Origin: JAPLDP01 sp964628285
GTDB taxonomy: Bacteria; Bacteroidota; Bacteroidia; Bacteroidales; JAGONC01
Assembly: GCA_964628285.1 (NCBI GenBank)
Contig: CAZVNP010000039.1
Span: 1-31,204, forward strand
Direction: 5' to 3'
DNA: 31,204 bases
The notes below the pieces were generated by a model. That model did no database searches. It was not told the origin of the DNA and worked only from the letters and a program-made list of their open reading frames with translations. The position numbers and the translations under genes were made by a program. The first letter of the stretch is position 1. Every line of letters starts with the position of its first letter. Positions 13,454 to 21,719 of the stretch are shown one piece after another.

Positions 13454-16400
13454 ATGGCAAGCAAAAAGAAATTCATCACATGTGACGGGAACATGGCTGC
13501 GGCACATGTGGCCTATATGTTCAGTGAAGTGGCCTGTATCTATCCCATTACTCCTTCATCACCTATGGCCGAATATATTGATGAGTGGGCTGCCAATGGC
13601 AGAAAGAACATGTTCGGTGAGACGGTGGAAGTGAAAGAGATGCAGTCGGAAGCCGGTGCTGCCGGTGCCGTTCACGGCTCGCTGCAGGCCGGTGCCCTCA
13701 CCACCACCTATACGGCCTCACAGGGTCTTTTATTAATGATACCCAACATGTACAAGATCTCAGGTGAGTTACTCCCGGGCGTCTTCCATGTCAGCGCCAG
13801 GACGGTTGCTGCTCATGCTCTTTCCATCTTCGGTGATCACAGCGATATTTATGCTGTCAGGCAGACAGGCTTTGCCCTGTTGTCGAGCGGCAGCATACAG
13901 CAGATCATGGACCTGGCCGCCGTCGCCCATCTGGTTGCCATTAAAACGAGGATACCCTTCCTGCATTTTTTCGACGGCTTCCGTTCCTCACATGAGATAC
14001 AGAAGATAGAAGCTCTGCAGACCGACGACCTGGGCAAGCTGGTGGACCAGGATGCGCTTCATGCCTTCAGACAACGGGCTCTGAATCCCGAACACCCCGT
14101 GACCCGCGGCACAGCCCAGAACCCTGACATCTTCTTCCAGGCTAAAGAGGCCGTCAACCGGTTCTATGAACCCGTCGCCGATGTGGTGGACGATTATATG
14201 CAGGAGATATTTAAACTCACCGGGCGTGAATACCATCCTTTCACCTATTACGGTGCTCCCGATGCCGAACGCATCATCATCGCCATGACCACCGTCACCG
14301 AAACCATTAGGGAAGTAGTGGATTACCTCCGTGATAAAGGCGAAAAAGTCGGACTCATCACCTGCCATCTGTACCGTCCCTTCTCGGAAAAATATTTCTT
14401 CAGGGTCTATCCAAAAACAGTCAAAAGAATAGCTGTTCTTGACAGAACCAAAGAGCCCGGCGCTACCGGTGAACCCTTGTACCTCGATGTGAAAGATATC
14501 TTCTATGACAAGAGCGACCGGCCCCTCATTATTGGAGGCCGTTACGGTCTCAGCTCAAAGGATACCACACCGGCACATGTGCTGTCGGTGTTTGAGAACC
14601 TTAAAATGAGCGAACCGAAAAACCATTTCACTATCAGCATCGTTGATGATGTGACCTTTACCTCGCTGCCCATGCTGCCCAATATCTCGATGTCGGCCAA
14701 AGGAACCTATGAAGCCAAGTTTTACGGTATCGGGGCCGACGGCACCGTCGGCGCCAACAAAAATTCGATCAAGATCATCGGCGATACGACACCCAAATAT
14801 GTTCAGGCTTATTTTGCCTATGACTCCAAAAAATCGGGCGGTATCACTACATCGCATCTCCGTTTTGGCGATCATCCGATACAATCAACCTACCTCGTCA
14901 TCACACCTGACTTCGTGGCCTGCCATGTTCCTTCCTATCTCGATAAATACGATATGCTGAGGGGTCTGAAGAAGGGCGGTACGTTTCTCTTCAACAGCAT
15001 ATGGGATGCCAAGGAGACCAAAAAGCGCCTTCCGGATAAAATGAAGAAGTACATGGCGGAAAATGACATCAACTTTTACATCATCAATGCCACTCAAATA
15101 GCCGAGGACCTTGGGCTTGGCACCCGCACCAACACCATCATGCAGGCTGCTTTCTTTAAAATTTCCAACGTCATTCCCTATCCAGAGGCTGAAAGCGAGA
15201 TGAAGAAAGCCATTGTGAAAACCTTCGGACGAAAGGGTGAAGACATCGTCAGGATGAATTTTGCTTCCATTGAGAAGGGTAGCGAAGTGATCAGGGTGGA
15301 GGTGCCGAAGGAGTGGACGCATATCAAGATCACCGAAGATAAGCAGGAAGAAGGGAATGAGCCTGATTTCATCAGGAATGTCATGGAGCCCGTCAACGCC
15401 ATGGCCGGAGATGATCTGCCGGTGAGTGCTTTTGTGGGGCGCGAGGACGGCACTTTCCCCGCAGGCACGGCAGCATACGAGAAGAGAGGTGTCGCCGTGA
15501 ATGTACCTGAATGGATACCCGAAAACTGTATCCAGTGCAATCAATGTGCTTACGTATGTCCTCACGCCACCATTCGTCCATTTCTTCTTGATGAACAGGA
15601 GTTGAGGCTGGCACCGCCAGATACCGTCACACTGAAAGCTGTGGGTAAGGCTTATGTGGGTCTGGCTTACAGGCTGCAGGTCTCACCGCTTGACTGCACC
15701 GGTTGCGGTAATTGCGAGGATGTATGCCCCACCAAAGTGAAAGCCCTTGTGATGAAACCCCTGGGTACGCAGCTGGCGGAGATAGAAAGGTGGAATTACA
15801 TGGAGAATCATGTCACTTACAAGGAGGATCTGGCGGAGCGCGATCTGAATGTGAAGAACAGCCAGTTTGCACAACCGTTGTTTGAATTCTCGGGAGCCTG
15901 TGCAGGCTGTGGTGAGACATCGTATGTGAAGCTCATCACCCAGCTCTTTGGCGAACGCATGATGGTGGCCAACGCCACCGGCTGCTCCTCCATCTGGGGC
16001 GGCTCGGCACCATCGACGCCATACACCGTGAATAAGAAAAGCGGTTACGGTCCGGCCTGGGCCAACTCATTATTTGAGGATAATGCCGAATATGGTTTCG
16101 GAATGGTTATGGGGGTGAAGAAAATACGCGAGAGGCTGGTAAAATTGATGAAAGAAAATATAAATAACGTATCGGCCGAAACACGGGAGGCTTTCATGGC
16201 CTGGCTCGAAGGAAAAGATCATGCGGCATCATCAAGGGAGGCAACCGAAAAGCTGATCCCGTTACTTGAGAAGGAGCCGCACGCTGTGGCGCGCAACATC
16301 CTGGACCTCAGACAATATCTGGTGAAGAAATCCATCTGGGTTATTGGCGGTGACGGATGGGCCTATGATATCGGTTACGGCGGTCTCGACCATGTGATTG

Positions 16401-16999
16401 CTTCAGGTGAAGACATCAATATCCTTGTCCTCGACACCGAAGTGTATTCAAACACCGGCGGACAAGCCTCCAAAGCTACACCGGCGGGTGCCGTAGCCAA
16501 GTTTGCCGCCAGCGGCAAGAAGATCCGGAAAAAGGACCTGGGTTCCATGGCCATGAGCTATGGATACGTTTATGTGGCTCAGGTGGCTATGGGCGCCAAC
16601 CAGATACAGACACTTAAAGCCATCAGGGAAGCCGAAGCCTTTCCCGGGCCTTCGCTCATCATCGCCTATGCCCCCTGTATCAACCATGGCATCAGAGCCG
16701 GGATGAGCAAAACACAGGATGAAGAGGACAGGGCCGTGATTTGCGGATACTGGCAGTTGTACCGTTATAATCCGCAGCTGGAGGAAGAGGGTAAGAATCC
16801 CTTCCAGCTCGACTCCAAGCCTCCCGACTGGGGCTTGTTCCAGGACTTCCTCGATGGCGAGGTGCGTTATACGTCGTTGAAGAAAGCCTTCCCCGAAGAA
16901 GCTGATATCCTATTCCGCGAAGCCCAGCGGACGGCCAAATGGCGCTATGACCATTATGTAAGGCTCGCGGCAATGGATTACTCAGTCCACAACGTTTGA
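13454..16999 (+). CDS. nifJ: Pyruvate:ferredoxin (flavodoxin) oxidoreductase, single-chain
   Basis: Oxidatively decarboxylates pyruvate with CoA to acetyl-CoA and CO2 while reducing ferredoxin; the key pyruvate-oxidising enzyme of anaerobes. At 1181 aa it is the full fused homodimeric form. Seen in order: the pyruvate-binding domain with YPITPSSP and a VSARTVAAHALSIFGDHSD stretch; domain II, then the central gamma domain with KFYGIGADGTVGANKNS; a two-cluster ferredoxin domain with CIQCNQCAYVCP (from residue 692) and CTGCGNCEDVCP (from 748); and the TPP domain with CAGCGET (from 816), NATGCSSIWGGS, GGDGWAYDIGYGG and the LDTEVYSNTGGQ Mg-TPP motif. All cluster cysteines are present. The ATG at 13454 is preceded by an AGAAGGAA-like purine stretch. 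It stands divergent from the DHODH-like gene. Confidence 0.98.
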   Translation: MASKKKFITCDGNMAAAHVAYMFSEVACIYPITPSSPMAEYIDEWAANGRKNMFGETVEVKEMQSEAGAAGAVHGSLQAGALTTTYTASQGLLLMIPNMYKISGELLPGVFHVSARTVAAHALSIFGDHSDIYAVRQTGFALLSSGSIQQIMDLAAVAHLVAIKTRIPFLHFFDGFRSSHEIQKIEALQTDDLGKLVDQDALHAFRQRALNPEHPVTRGTAQNPDIFFQAKEAVNRFYEPVADVVDDYMQEIFKLTGREYHPFTYYGAPDAERIIIAMTTVTETIREVVDYLRDKGEKVGLITCHLYRPFSEKYFFRVYPKTVKRIAVLDRTKEPGATGEPLYLDVKDIFYDKSDRPLIIGGRYGLSSKDTTPAHVLSVFENLKMSEPKNHFTISIVDDVTFTSLPMLPNISMSAKGTYEAKFYGIGADGTVGANKNSIKIIGDTTPKYVQAYFAYDSKKSGGITTSHLRFGDHPIQSTYLVITPDFVACHVPSYLDKYDMLRGLKKGGTFLFNSIWDAKETKKRLPDKMKKYMAENDINFYIINATQIAEDLGLGTRTNTIMQAAFFKISNVIPYPEAESEMKKAIVKTFGRKGEDIVRMNFASIEKGSEVIRVEVPKEWTHIKITEDKQEEGNEPDFIRNVMEPVNAMAGDDLPVSAFVGREDGTFPAGTAAYEKRGVAVNVPEWIPENCIQCNQCAYVCPHATIRPFLLDEQELRLAPPDTVTLKAVGKAYVGLAYRLQVSPLDCTGCGNCEDVCPTKVKALVMKPLGTQLAEIERWNYMENHVTYKEDLAERDLNVKNSQFAQPLFEFSGACAGCGETSYVKLITQLFGERMMVANATGCSSIWGGSAPSTPYTVNKKSGYGPAWANSLFEDNAEYGFGMVMGVKKIRERLVKLMKENINNVSAETREAFMAWLEGKDHAASSREATEKLIPLLEKEPHAVARNILDLRQYLVKKSIWVIGGDGWAYDIGYGGLDHVIASGEDINILVLDTEVYSNTGGQASKATPAGAVAKFAASGKKIRKKDLGSMAMSYGYVYVAQVAMGANQIQTLKAIREAEAFPGPSLIIAYAPCINHGIRAGMSKTQDEEDRAVICGYWQLYRYNPQLEEEGKNPFQLDSKPPDWGLFQDFLDGEVRYTSLKKAFPEEADILFREAQRTAKWRYDHYVRLAAMDYSVHNV

Positions 17000-17044
17000 A
17001 ACAGATCATCGTGCATTTAATGATATTAATCAGCTGATGAAGCA

Positions 17045-17512
17045 ATGAAAAGGGCTGTTTCAAAAATCATTACCGTTGTCATAGTTCTTCTGATCGTCAT
17101 TCAATTCTATCAGCCCAGGAAGAACATCAGCAACGGGATGTCAAAAAACGATCTGATCGCCGTTGACAGTGCCATGCCGGCGGATGTGAAAAATATTCTG
17201 ACCAATTCGTGCTATAACTGTCATTCCGATAACACCCATTATTACTGGTATGATAAGATAGCCCCTGCTTCGTGGCTGGTGGAACATGATATCAGGAATG
17301 CTCAGAAACATCTGAATTTTTCTGACTGGGGTACCTACGATGCTCTGAAAAAGGTCACCTTGCTGACAGATATCCATGATGAGGTTGAGTCAAAGGATAT
17401 GCCTTTAAAAATATACCTGATCATGCATCATAAAGCTGCTCTGAGTGAGAGTGAAAGAAACGTCGTGATGACATGGGCCGAGGAAGAGGCTGCTGCCATA
17501 ATCAGACAATAA
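17045..17512 (+). CDS. Membrane-anchored haem-binding domain protein (small c-type cytochrome)
   Basis: 155 aa with one N-terminal hydrophobic segment (about 7-20) that should anchor it in the inner membrane, and a periplasmic domain with a single CYNCH haem c site (C56, C59, H60). The surrounding pattern (CYNCHSDNTHYYWYDKIAPASW, written here in pieces: CYNCHSDNTHYYW then YDKIAPASW; later HLNFSDW) fits the Haem_bd family found widely in Bacteroidota. The C-terminal half has DMPLKIYLIMHHKA and a SESERNVVMTWA helix. Electron partner is unknown. It starts 45 bp after nifJ on the same strand with no terminator between, so it may be co-transcribed, though PFOR is cytosolic and a direct link is only inferred. 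Confidence 0.8.
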   Translation: MKRAVSKIITVVIVLLIVIQFYQPRKNISNGMSKNDLIAVDSAMPADVKNILTNSCYNCHSDNTHYYWYDKIAPASWLVEHDIRNAQKHLNFSDWGTYDALKKVTLLTDIHDEVESKDMPLKIYLIMHHKAALSESERNVVMTWAEEEAAAIIRQ

Positions 17513-17550
17513 AATCCTTCATGAAGCCGGGCTCTGTGGGACAGAAATTC

Positions 17551-18264
17551 TTATTTATTGTAAATCAACTGTATATCATCAAAGAAAGCCACGCTGCCGT
17601 CAATGGCTTTCGTGCCGTAACCTGAATTCAGGACGATCAGGATAAAGTCAGGTTTCTGACCTTTTTTGTAGTAAGTGAAGGGTAGGGAGAATCTTGTCCA
17701 GGTGCCGTAGGTTACAGGTTTGGAGACGAACAGGGCATCGGCGACCCAGTTCTTTTTAGTCCCGAACTCAGGTATGGAGCCCTCACCGGTATGGAGAACG
17801 GCCCAGACCATCACCTTGTCGTCGCCGGAGGGATAAAATTTGAACCATCCGGCCAGGCTGTCGGGATGCGCCGAAAAACGGGTGCAAAGCCTTGTATCGG
17901 TGGTATCGGTATAGACATAACTTTTTTCAGGATCAAAATCGGAATGGATGGCGCCATTTGTCAGGGTACCGGTGGCTATGATGTTCATGGCCGTTTTGTT
18001 GATGAGCTTAACGCAGTATGTCCCTGTGTGCGCCTCGGTGCATCTCTCCAGGCCGTCGGGAGCCAGCCTGTTCATGAAAAAACCACCGTCGGTGTTCTTC
18101 AGGGAAGTCCAGCCCACCGGTTCGATGATGTTGGAACGAACGGTCTCCCAGTTCTCAAAACCGGCATTATCGAGCTGCTGCCCATACACTGCCGCCGTAA
18201 ACAATACCGGAGCTATGCCGGTTATAAGGTAAAAACTGACGATTGTCGGGATTATCCTAAGCAT
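17551..18264 (-). CDS. Secreted PCMD-domain protein without sorting tail
   Basis: 237 aa with a signal peptide (hydrophobic 5-25, cleavage near AVYGQ) and a single PCMD-type (putative carbohydrate metabolism) jelly-roll. Typical features are NAGFENWE near the N-terminus, EPVGWTSLK, TGTLTNGAIHSDFDPEKSY and the closing VAFFDDIQLIY strand. It is a clear paralogue of the protein at 20770-21711: both share the FENWE/FELWE opening, ATGTLTNG, GWFKFYP/GWYKYYP, NWVA and the DD near the end. It lacks the T9SS tail of its paralogue and should stay periplasmic or be exported another way. It starts 9 bp after the TonB receptor stop, so it is the last gene of that operon. Ligand is unknown. Confidence 0.8.
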   Translation of the reverse strand: MLRIIPTIVSFYLITGIAPVLFTAAVYGQQLDNAGFENWETVRSNIIEPVGWTSLKNTDGGFFMNRLAPDGLERCTEAHTGTYCVKLINKTAMNIIATGTLTNGAIHSDFDPEKSYVYTDTTDTRLCTRFSAHPDSLAGWFKFYPSGDDKVMVWAVLHTGEGSIPEFGTKKNWVADALFVSKPVTYGTWTRFSLPFTYYKKGQKPDFILIVLNSGYGTKAIDGSVAFFDDIQLIYNK

Positions 18265-18273
18265 TATCGCTGG

Positions 18274-20706
18274 TTAAAGGATCAATGTATATTGAAGCAT
18301 GACCGTGCGCATCTGCTCTGCCTTTAAAGGCCGGAGGGAATAAGTTCTGTTAAGTATGTTTTCACTGATCACGGCGATCTTATGATGATCGGCAAATTTA
18401 TAACCTATCCTCGCATCCATGACCACATTGCCGTTATTATGTTGGTAAAAATAATCCATATAGCGGATCGGCTGCAGCGATCCGCCTGAATTAAGAGTGG
18501 CCTGTTCAAAATCTTTGATCGATTTATCGAGGTTTTCGATGCGGCTGAAATATTTTACTGTAAAGCCTATAGACAGCTGATTCCTGTCATACTCAAAATC
18601 AGCCTTTAAGCTATGAAGAAAACGGTATTTTAATATCCCTTTTTTCGGGTTCACACTGGTGGAGTTAAAACTAAAAGCTGTTTGACCGCCGGGGTTGTAA
18701 TCATGGGCGAACACATAATCAGGCTCAAGGGTCTTGGGCAGGATGTAATTGTATCCTAACAGGATGTTGAGTTGTCCGGCAGCTCCAACCTTCGCTGTGC
18801 CGGTCACCGACATGTCGACGCCGGTTATCCGTGACCGTCCCGTGTTAAGGAACCTGAATCCGGCTATGGCGTAAGTAAATGTCGAATCCCAGAAACCGAA
18901 CAGGTATTCAATGGTATTCTTGTATTCCTGTTTAAACAGGGCGACATCAATATATCCGAAGTATTTGCCAAACTTGAATGCCTGCTTGATTCCGATTTCT
19001 GCATTCCAGCTGCTTTCAGGCATTAACCCGGGATTATCGAAGACGGCAATGGCACCCATTGATGTTTTAATATAGCGCTCGGCAATGGTCGGAAAACGGT
19101 ATCCCTGCCCGTAGGAAGCCCGCAGGTAAGTCTCCTGAAACAGCTTCAGAGTGCCTCCGATACGGAAGATGGGCTTCAGATCGGTGGTTGTGTCATTGAT
19201 CTTGTAATATTCCAACCGTCCACCGAGGGTGAGGTACAGCATTTTATAAAAGTTATATTCGATTTGACCGTAGCCCGACAGGTTCAGGAACGTGTTGAAG
19301 TCGGATCCACTACCTGTATACATTGTTGAGGTGGAAGTAGTATATTGTGATGATAAGCCGCCGGTGAATTCAAAGTCATCCAGAATATGATATTTTTTGT
19401 GAAACTGGTAATCGGTAATATAATCTGTGCTTCGGACGGACTGGTTGTTCGACATCTTGTTGGTGTTGTGGTATACACGTGCCCTCAGGCTGTGTTTGAC
19501 ACCCGTCTCAGAGTATAAATCAATGAAAGGATCGAAATAGAAAATGAACATGTTCTGCAGCAGGGCTGCTCCGGGATAGGCCCTGTAAAAACCGGTGGTG
19601 TCGTCGAGCCAGGCCATGACCATGTTGTTCCTGTTCTTCATGATGTTACCGTTCAGGCCATAACTCAAACCCTGTATTTTCTTTGACCTGTAGCGGATAT
19701 TGAAGTTGAACCGGACCCAGCGTGTCGCCATCTGGCCGTTGCTGAAGCGGGTGATGGTGTCGACGACTTTGGGACCTGGCTTGGGGGGGCCGAGGTAACC
19801 ATGATCGAAATTGATATTGCCGCCTAGGACCAGATCGAGGTGGTCCAGCTTTTTGGAATGAATGAAGTTAACCCCTGCTATATAGGGAAAATCATCCCAC
19901 CAGGTGGCGGCGCGGTCCTGAGGTCTGGAGTAGAAACCACTAAAGGCCGTGATCCTGGTGACGGGCTTGGTGGTGGGATAGGCTGTGCGGATATAAATGG
20001 CACCGCTCAATGCATTGGCACCTGACAAGACTGACGAGGCCCCCTTGACCACCTCTATCTGAGCGATATCTTCGGTGGGTATGACATACCACAGAGGCCG
20101 TCCGGCATCACCGGTAAGCAGTGGCAGATCATCGACAAAAACAGCTACCTTGCTGCCCACACCGAAGGTGAAACCGCTGCCGCCCCGGATCTGGGCCTCG
20201 CCGTCAAGGATGTTGAGCCCGGGGGTCGCATCCAGCACCGTCGCCACCGTCCTGGCATTTTCACTCTGAATGAGATGGGCCTTAATGACATTCATCGAAA
20301 CGGTGATCTCATCATAATTTTTGTCATATCTCCCGACTTTTATCTCCACGCCACCCAGCTGGTTCACATACGGCAGAAGCTCTATGACACGGTGGACCGT
20401 CTGTCCTGCCAGGATGGTGACATCGACCGTATCGGTAGTCATGCCGGTATAACGTACAATAAACGTGTGGGTACCGGGGGGTACGGTGATTCTGAAAACG
20501 CCGTCGAGATCAGTGGCGGATCCGATAGTAGGGTCTTTTTTCATGACGATCTCGGCACCCGGCAAAGGTTCACCGCTCTCTTTAGACTTCACTACGCCGG
20601 TGAAATAACCTTCATTCTGGGCCAGCAGGTCACAGGTGAGCATTAAAAACGGCATGACAAAAACCGCTGCCGCTCGCATTGTTTGTTTGTAGTCAGGATG
20701 TCTCAT
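18274..20706 (-). CDS. TonB-dependent outer-membrane receptor with N-terminal carboxypeptidase-regulatory-like domain
   Basis: 810 aa. A signal peptide (to about residue 29) is followed by a CarboxypepD_reg-like beta-sandwich (about 33-115; SGEPLPGAEIV, SATDLDGVFRITVPPG), a TonB plug (about 130-240; ATVLDATPGLNI, QIRGGSG, VAVFVDDLPLL, IEVVKGASSVLSGANALSGAI) and a beta-barrel with the usual late motifs (RASYGQGYRFPTIAERY, NPGLMPESSWNAEIG) and a terminal aromatic/hydrophobic strand ending TLIL. The barrel motifs resemble the BtuB/CirA-type siderophore or cobalamin receptors more than SusC, and no SusD gene is adjacent. Substrate is unknown. It lies between two PCMD paralogues, 63 bp and 9 bp away, in one leftward operon. 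An ATG ten codons in is an alternative start. Confidence 0.93.
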   Translation of the reverse strand: MRHPDYKQTMRAAAVFVMPFLMLTCDLLAQNEGYFTGVVKSKESGEPLPGAEIVMKKDPTIGSATDLDGVFRITVPPGTHTFIVRYTGMTTDTVDVTILAGQTVHRVIELLPYVNQLGGVEIKVGRYDKNYDEITVSMNVIKAHLIQSENARTVATVLDATPGLNILDGEAQIRGGSGFTFGVGSKVAVFVDDLPLLTGDAGRPLWYVIPTEDIAQIEVVKGASSVLSGANALSGAIYIRTAYPTTKPVTRITAFSGFYSRPQDRAATWWDDFPYIAGVNFIHSKKLDHLDLVLGGNINFDHGYLGPPKPGPKVVDTITRFSNGQMATRWVRFNFNIRYRSKKIQGLSYGLNGNIMKNRNNMVMAWLDDTTGFYRAYPGAALLQNMFIFYFDPFIDLYSETGVKHSLRARVYHNTNKMSNNQSVRSTDYITDYQFHKKYHILDDFEFTGGLSSQYTTSTSTMYTGSGSDFNTFLNLSGYGQIEYNFYKMLYLTLGGRLEYYKINDTTTDLKPIFRIGGTLKLFQETYLRASYGQGYRFPTIAERYIKTSMGAIAVFDNPGLMPESSWNAEIGIKQAFKFGKYFGYIDVALFKQEYKNTIEYLFGFWDSTFTYAIAGFRFLNTGRSRITGVDMSVTGTAKVGAAGQLNILLGYNYILPKTLEPDYVFAHDYNPGGQTAFSFNSTSVNPKKGILKYRFLHSLKADFEYDRNQLSIGFTVKYFSRIENLDKSIKDFEQATLNSGGSLQPIRYMDYFYQHNNGNVVMDARIGYKFADHHKIAVISENILNRTYSLRPLKAEQMRTVMLQYTLIL

Positions 20707-20769
20707 TATATTTGAGAGCTGGTGAGCAGCGATGAACAGTGTATAGGCTTCCTTTCATTTATCGACAGC

Positions 20770-21711
20770 TTAGTTAATAATGATTTTCCGTGACAGGGTC
20801 ATCTCCCTGCAGGTGATCGTGCAGATATAGAGACCTGCAGGAGGTCGCACCGGCAGGATGATAACGCCGTCAGACAGTTCACCCGAAAAAATGACCCTGC
20901 CGTTGGTATCCGATATATAACTCACGGCTTCATGGGCATATTCATCCGGTAACCCCGACACGTAAATACGGCCGTCGAAGCCATACACCCTGACATCCCT
21001 TATCGTGTTAGCATTGATACCGCCCGGTTTAAAGACGACGGCCAGGTCATCATAAAGGACCGAGCTGGAGTCAACGGCTTCAGTGCCAAAGCCTGCCGTC
21101 AGCACCATCAGGATAAACTCGGGGTTGTCGGGTAAAAAATAAACAAAAGGAGCTGAGAACCGTGTCCAGGTGTCGACGGTATCGGGAGGCGTCACAAATT
21201 CGGCTTTGGCCACCCAGTTGGCCTGGGTTCCGTGCTCGGGCAGGGCGCCGGCTCCGATGTGCAGCAGGGCGGTGACCTTGGCCCTGTCGCCGTGGAGAGG
21301 GTAATATTTGTACCACCCGGTGACGCTGTCGGGACGTCCGGTGAAAGGCGTGGACCAGCGTGGGTCACCGGGGATGGTATAAACGTATCCTTTATTAGGG
21401 TCAAATGAAGGATGAACACGTCCGTTGGTAAGGGTGCCTGTGGCTACAATGCCAAAGACACCCTTGTTGGTAAGCTGCACCGAGTAATTGCCCGAATGCG
21501 CATCGGTGCTCTGACCCCATACCAGCGGTGCGGCGGGATTCAGCGTATCATTATCGGAAGTCTTGATGGAGCTCCAGTCCACCGGTTCATCGGTCACCGT
21601 GCCGGCATCTTCCCACAGTTCAAAGCCCGGGTTCTCGATCTGCTCCTGTGCCATGACCATACCGGTTCCCCCTGTAAGAATCAATGAAAAAATTAAAGGT
21701 AATGCTTTCAT
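20770..21711 (-). CDS. Secreted PCMD-domain protein with T9SS sorting tail
   Basis: 313 aa. The signal peptide (hydrophobic 4-20, cleavage near VMAQ) is followed by a PCMD-type domain (about 23-230): NPGFELWE, EPVDWSSIK, IVATGTLTNGRVHPSFDP, GWYKYYP, and a VLYDDLAVVF closing strand. Residues about 240-313 form a type IX sorting domain (VYGFDGRIYVSG, a YISDTNGRVIFSGEL strand pair, PAGLYICTI and the KIIIN end), so it is predicted to reach the cell surface. It is the paralogue of the 17551-18264 protein. It begins 8 bp after the sppA stop and is followed by the TonB receptor. The arrangement suggests a surface binding partner for the receptor, in the way SusD-like or other surface lipoproteins serve SusC, but no ligand can be named. 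Confidence 0.82.
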   Translation of the reverse strand: MKALPLIFSLILTGGTGMVMAQEQIENPGFELWEDAGTVTDEPVDWSSIKTSDNDTLNPAAPLVWGQSTDAHSGNYSVQLTNKGVFGIVATGTLTNGRVHPSFDPNKGYVYTIPGDPRWSTPFTGRPDSVTGWYKYYPLHGDRAKVTALLHIGAGALPEHGTQANWVAKAEFVTPPDTVDTWTRFSAPFVYFLPDNPEFILMVLTAGFGTEAVDSSSVLYDDLAVVFKPGGINANTIRDVRVYGFDGRIYVSGLPDEYAHEAVSYISDTNGRVIFSGELSDGVIILPVRPPAGLYICTITCREMTLSRKIIIN

Positions 21712-21719
21712 GACTGGTT

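Noticed and set aside
14885..15565. 226-codon - strand frame opposite nifJ
   Set aside because: nifJ is intact through the region with its ferredoxin cysteines; the antisense translation shows no motif.
18274..20706. TonB receptor considered as a SusC of a polysaccharide utilisation locus
   Set aside because: No SusD-like gene or glycoside hydrolase is adjacent, and the barrel motifs look like BtuB/CirA-type receptors.
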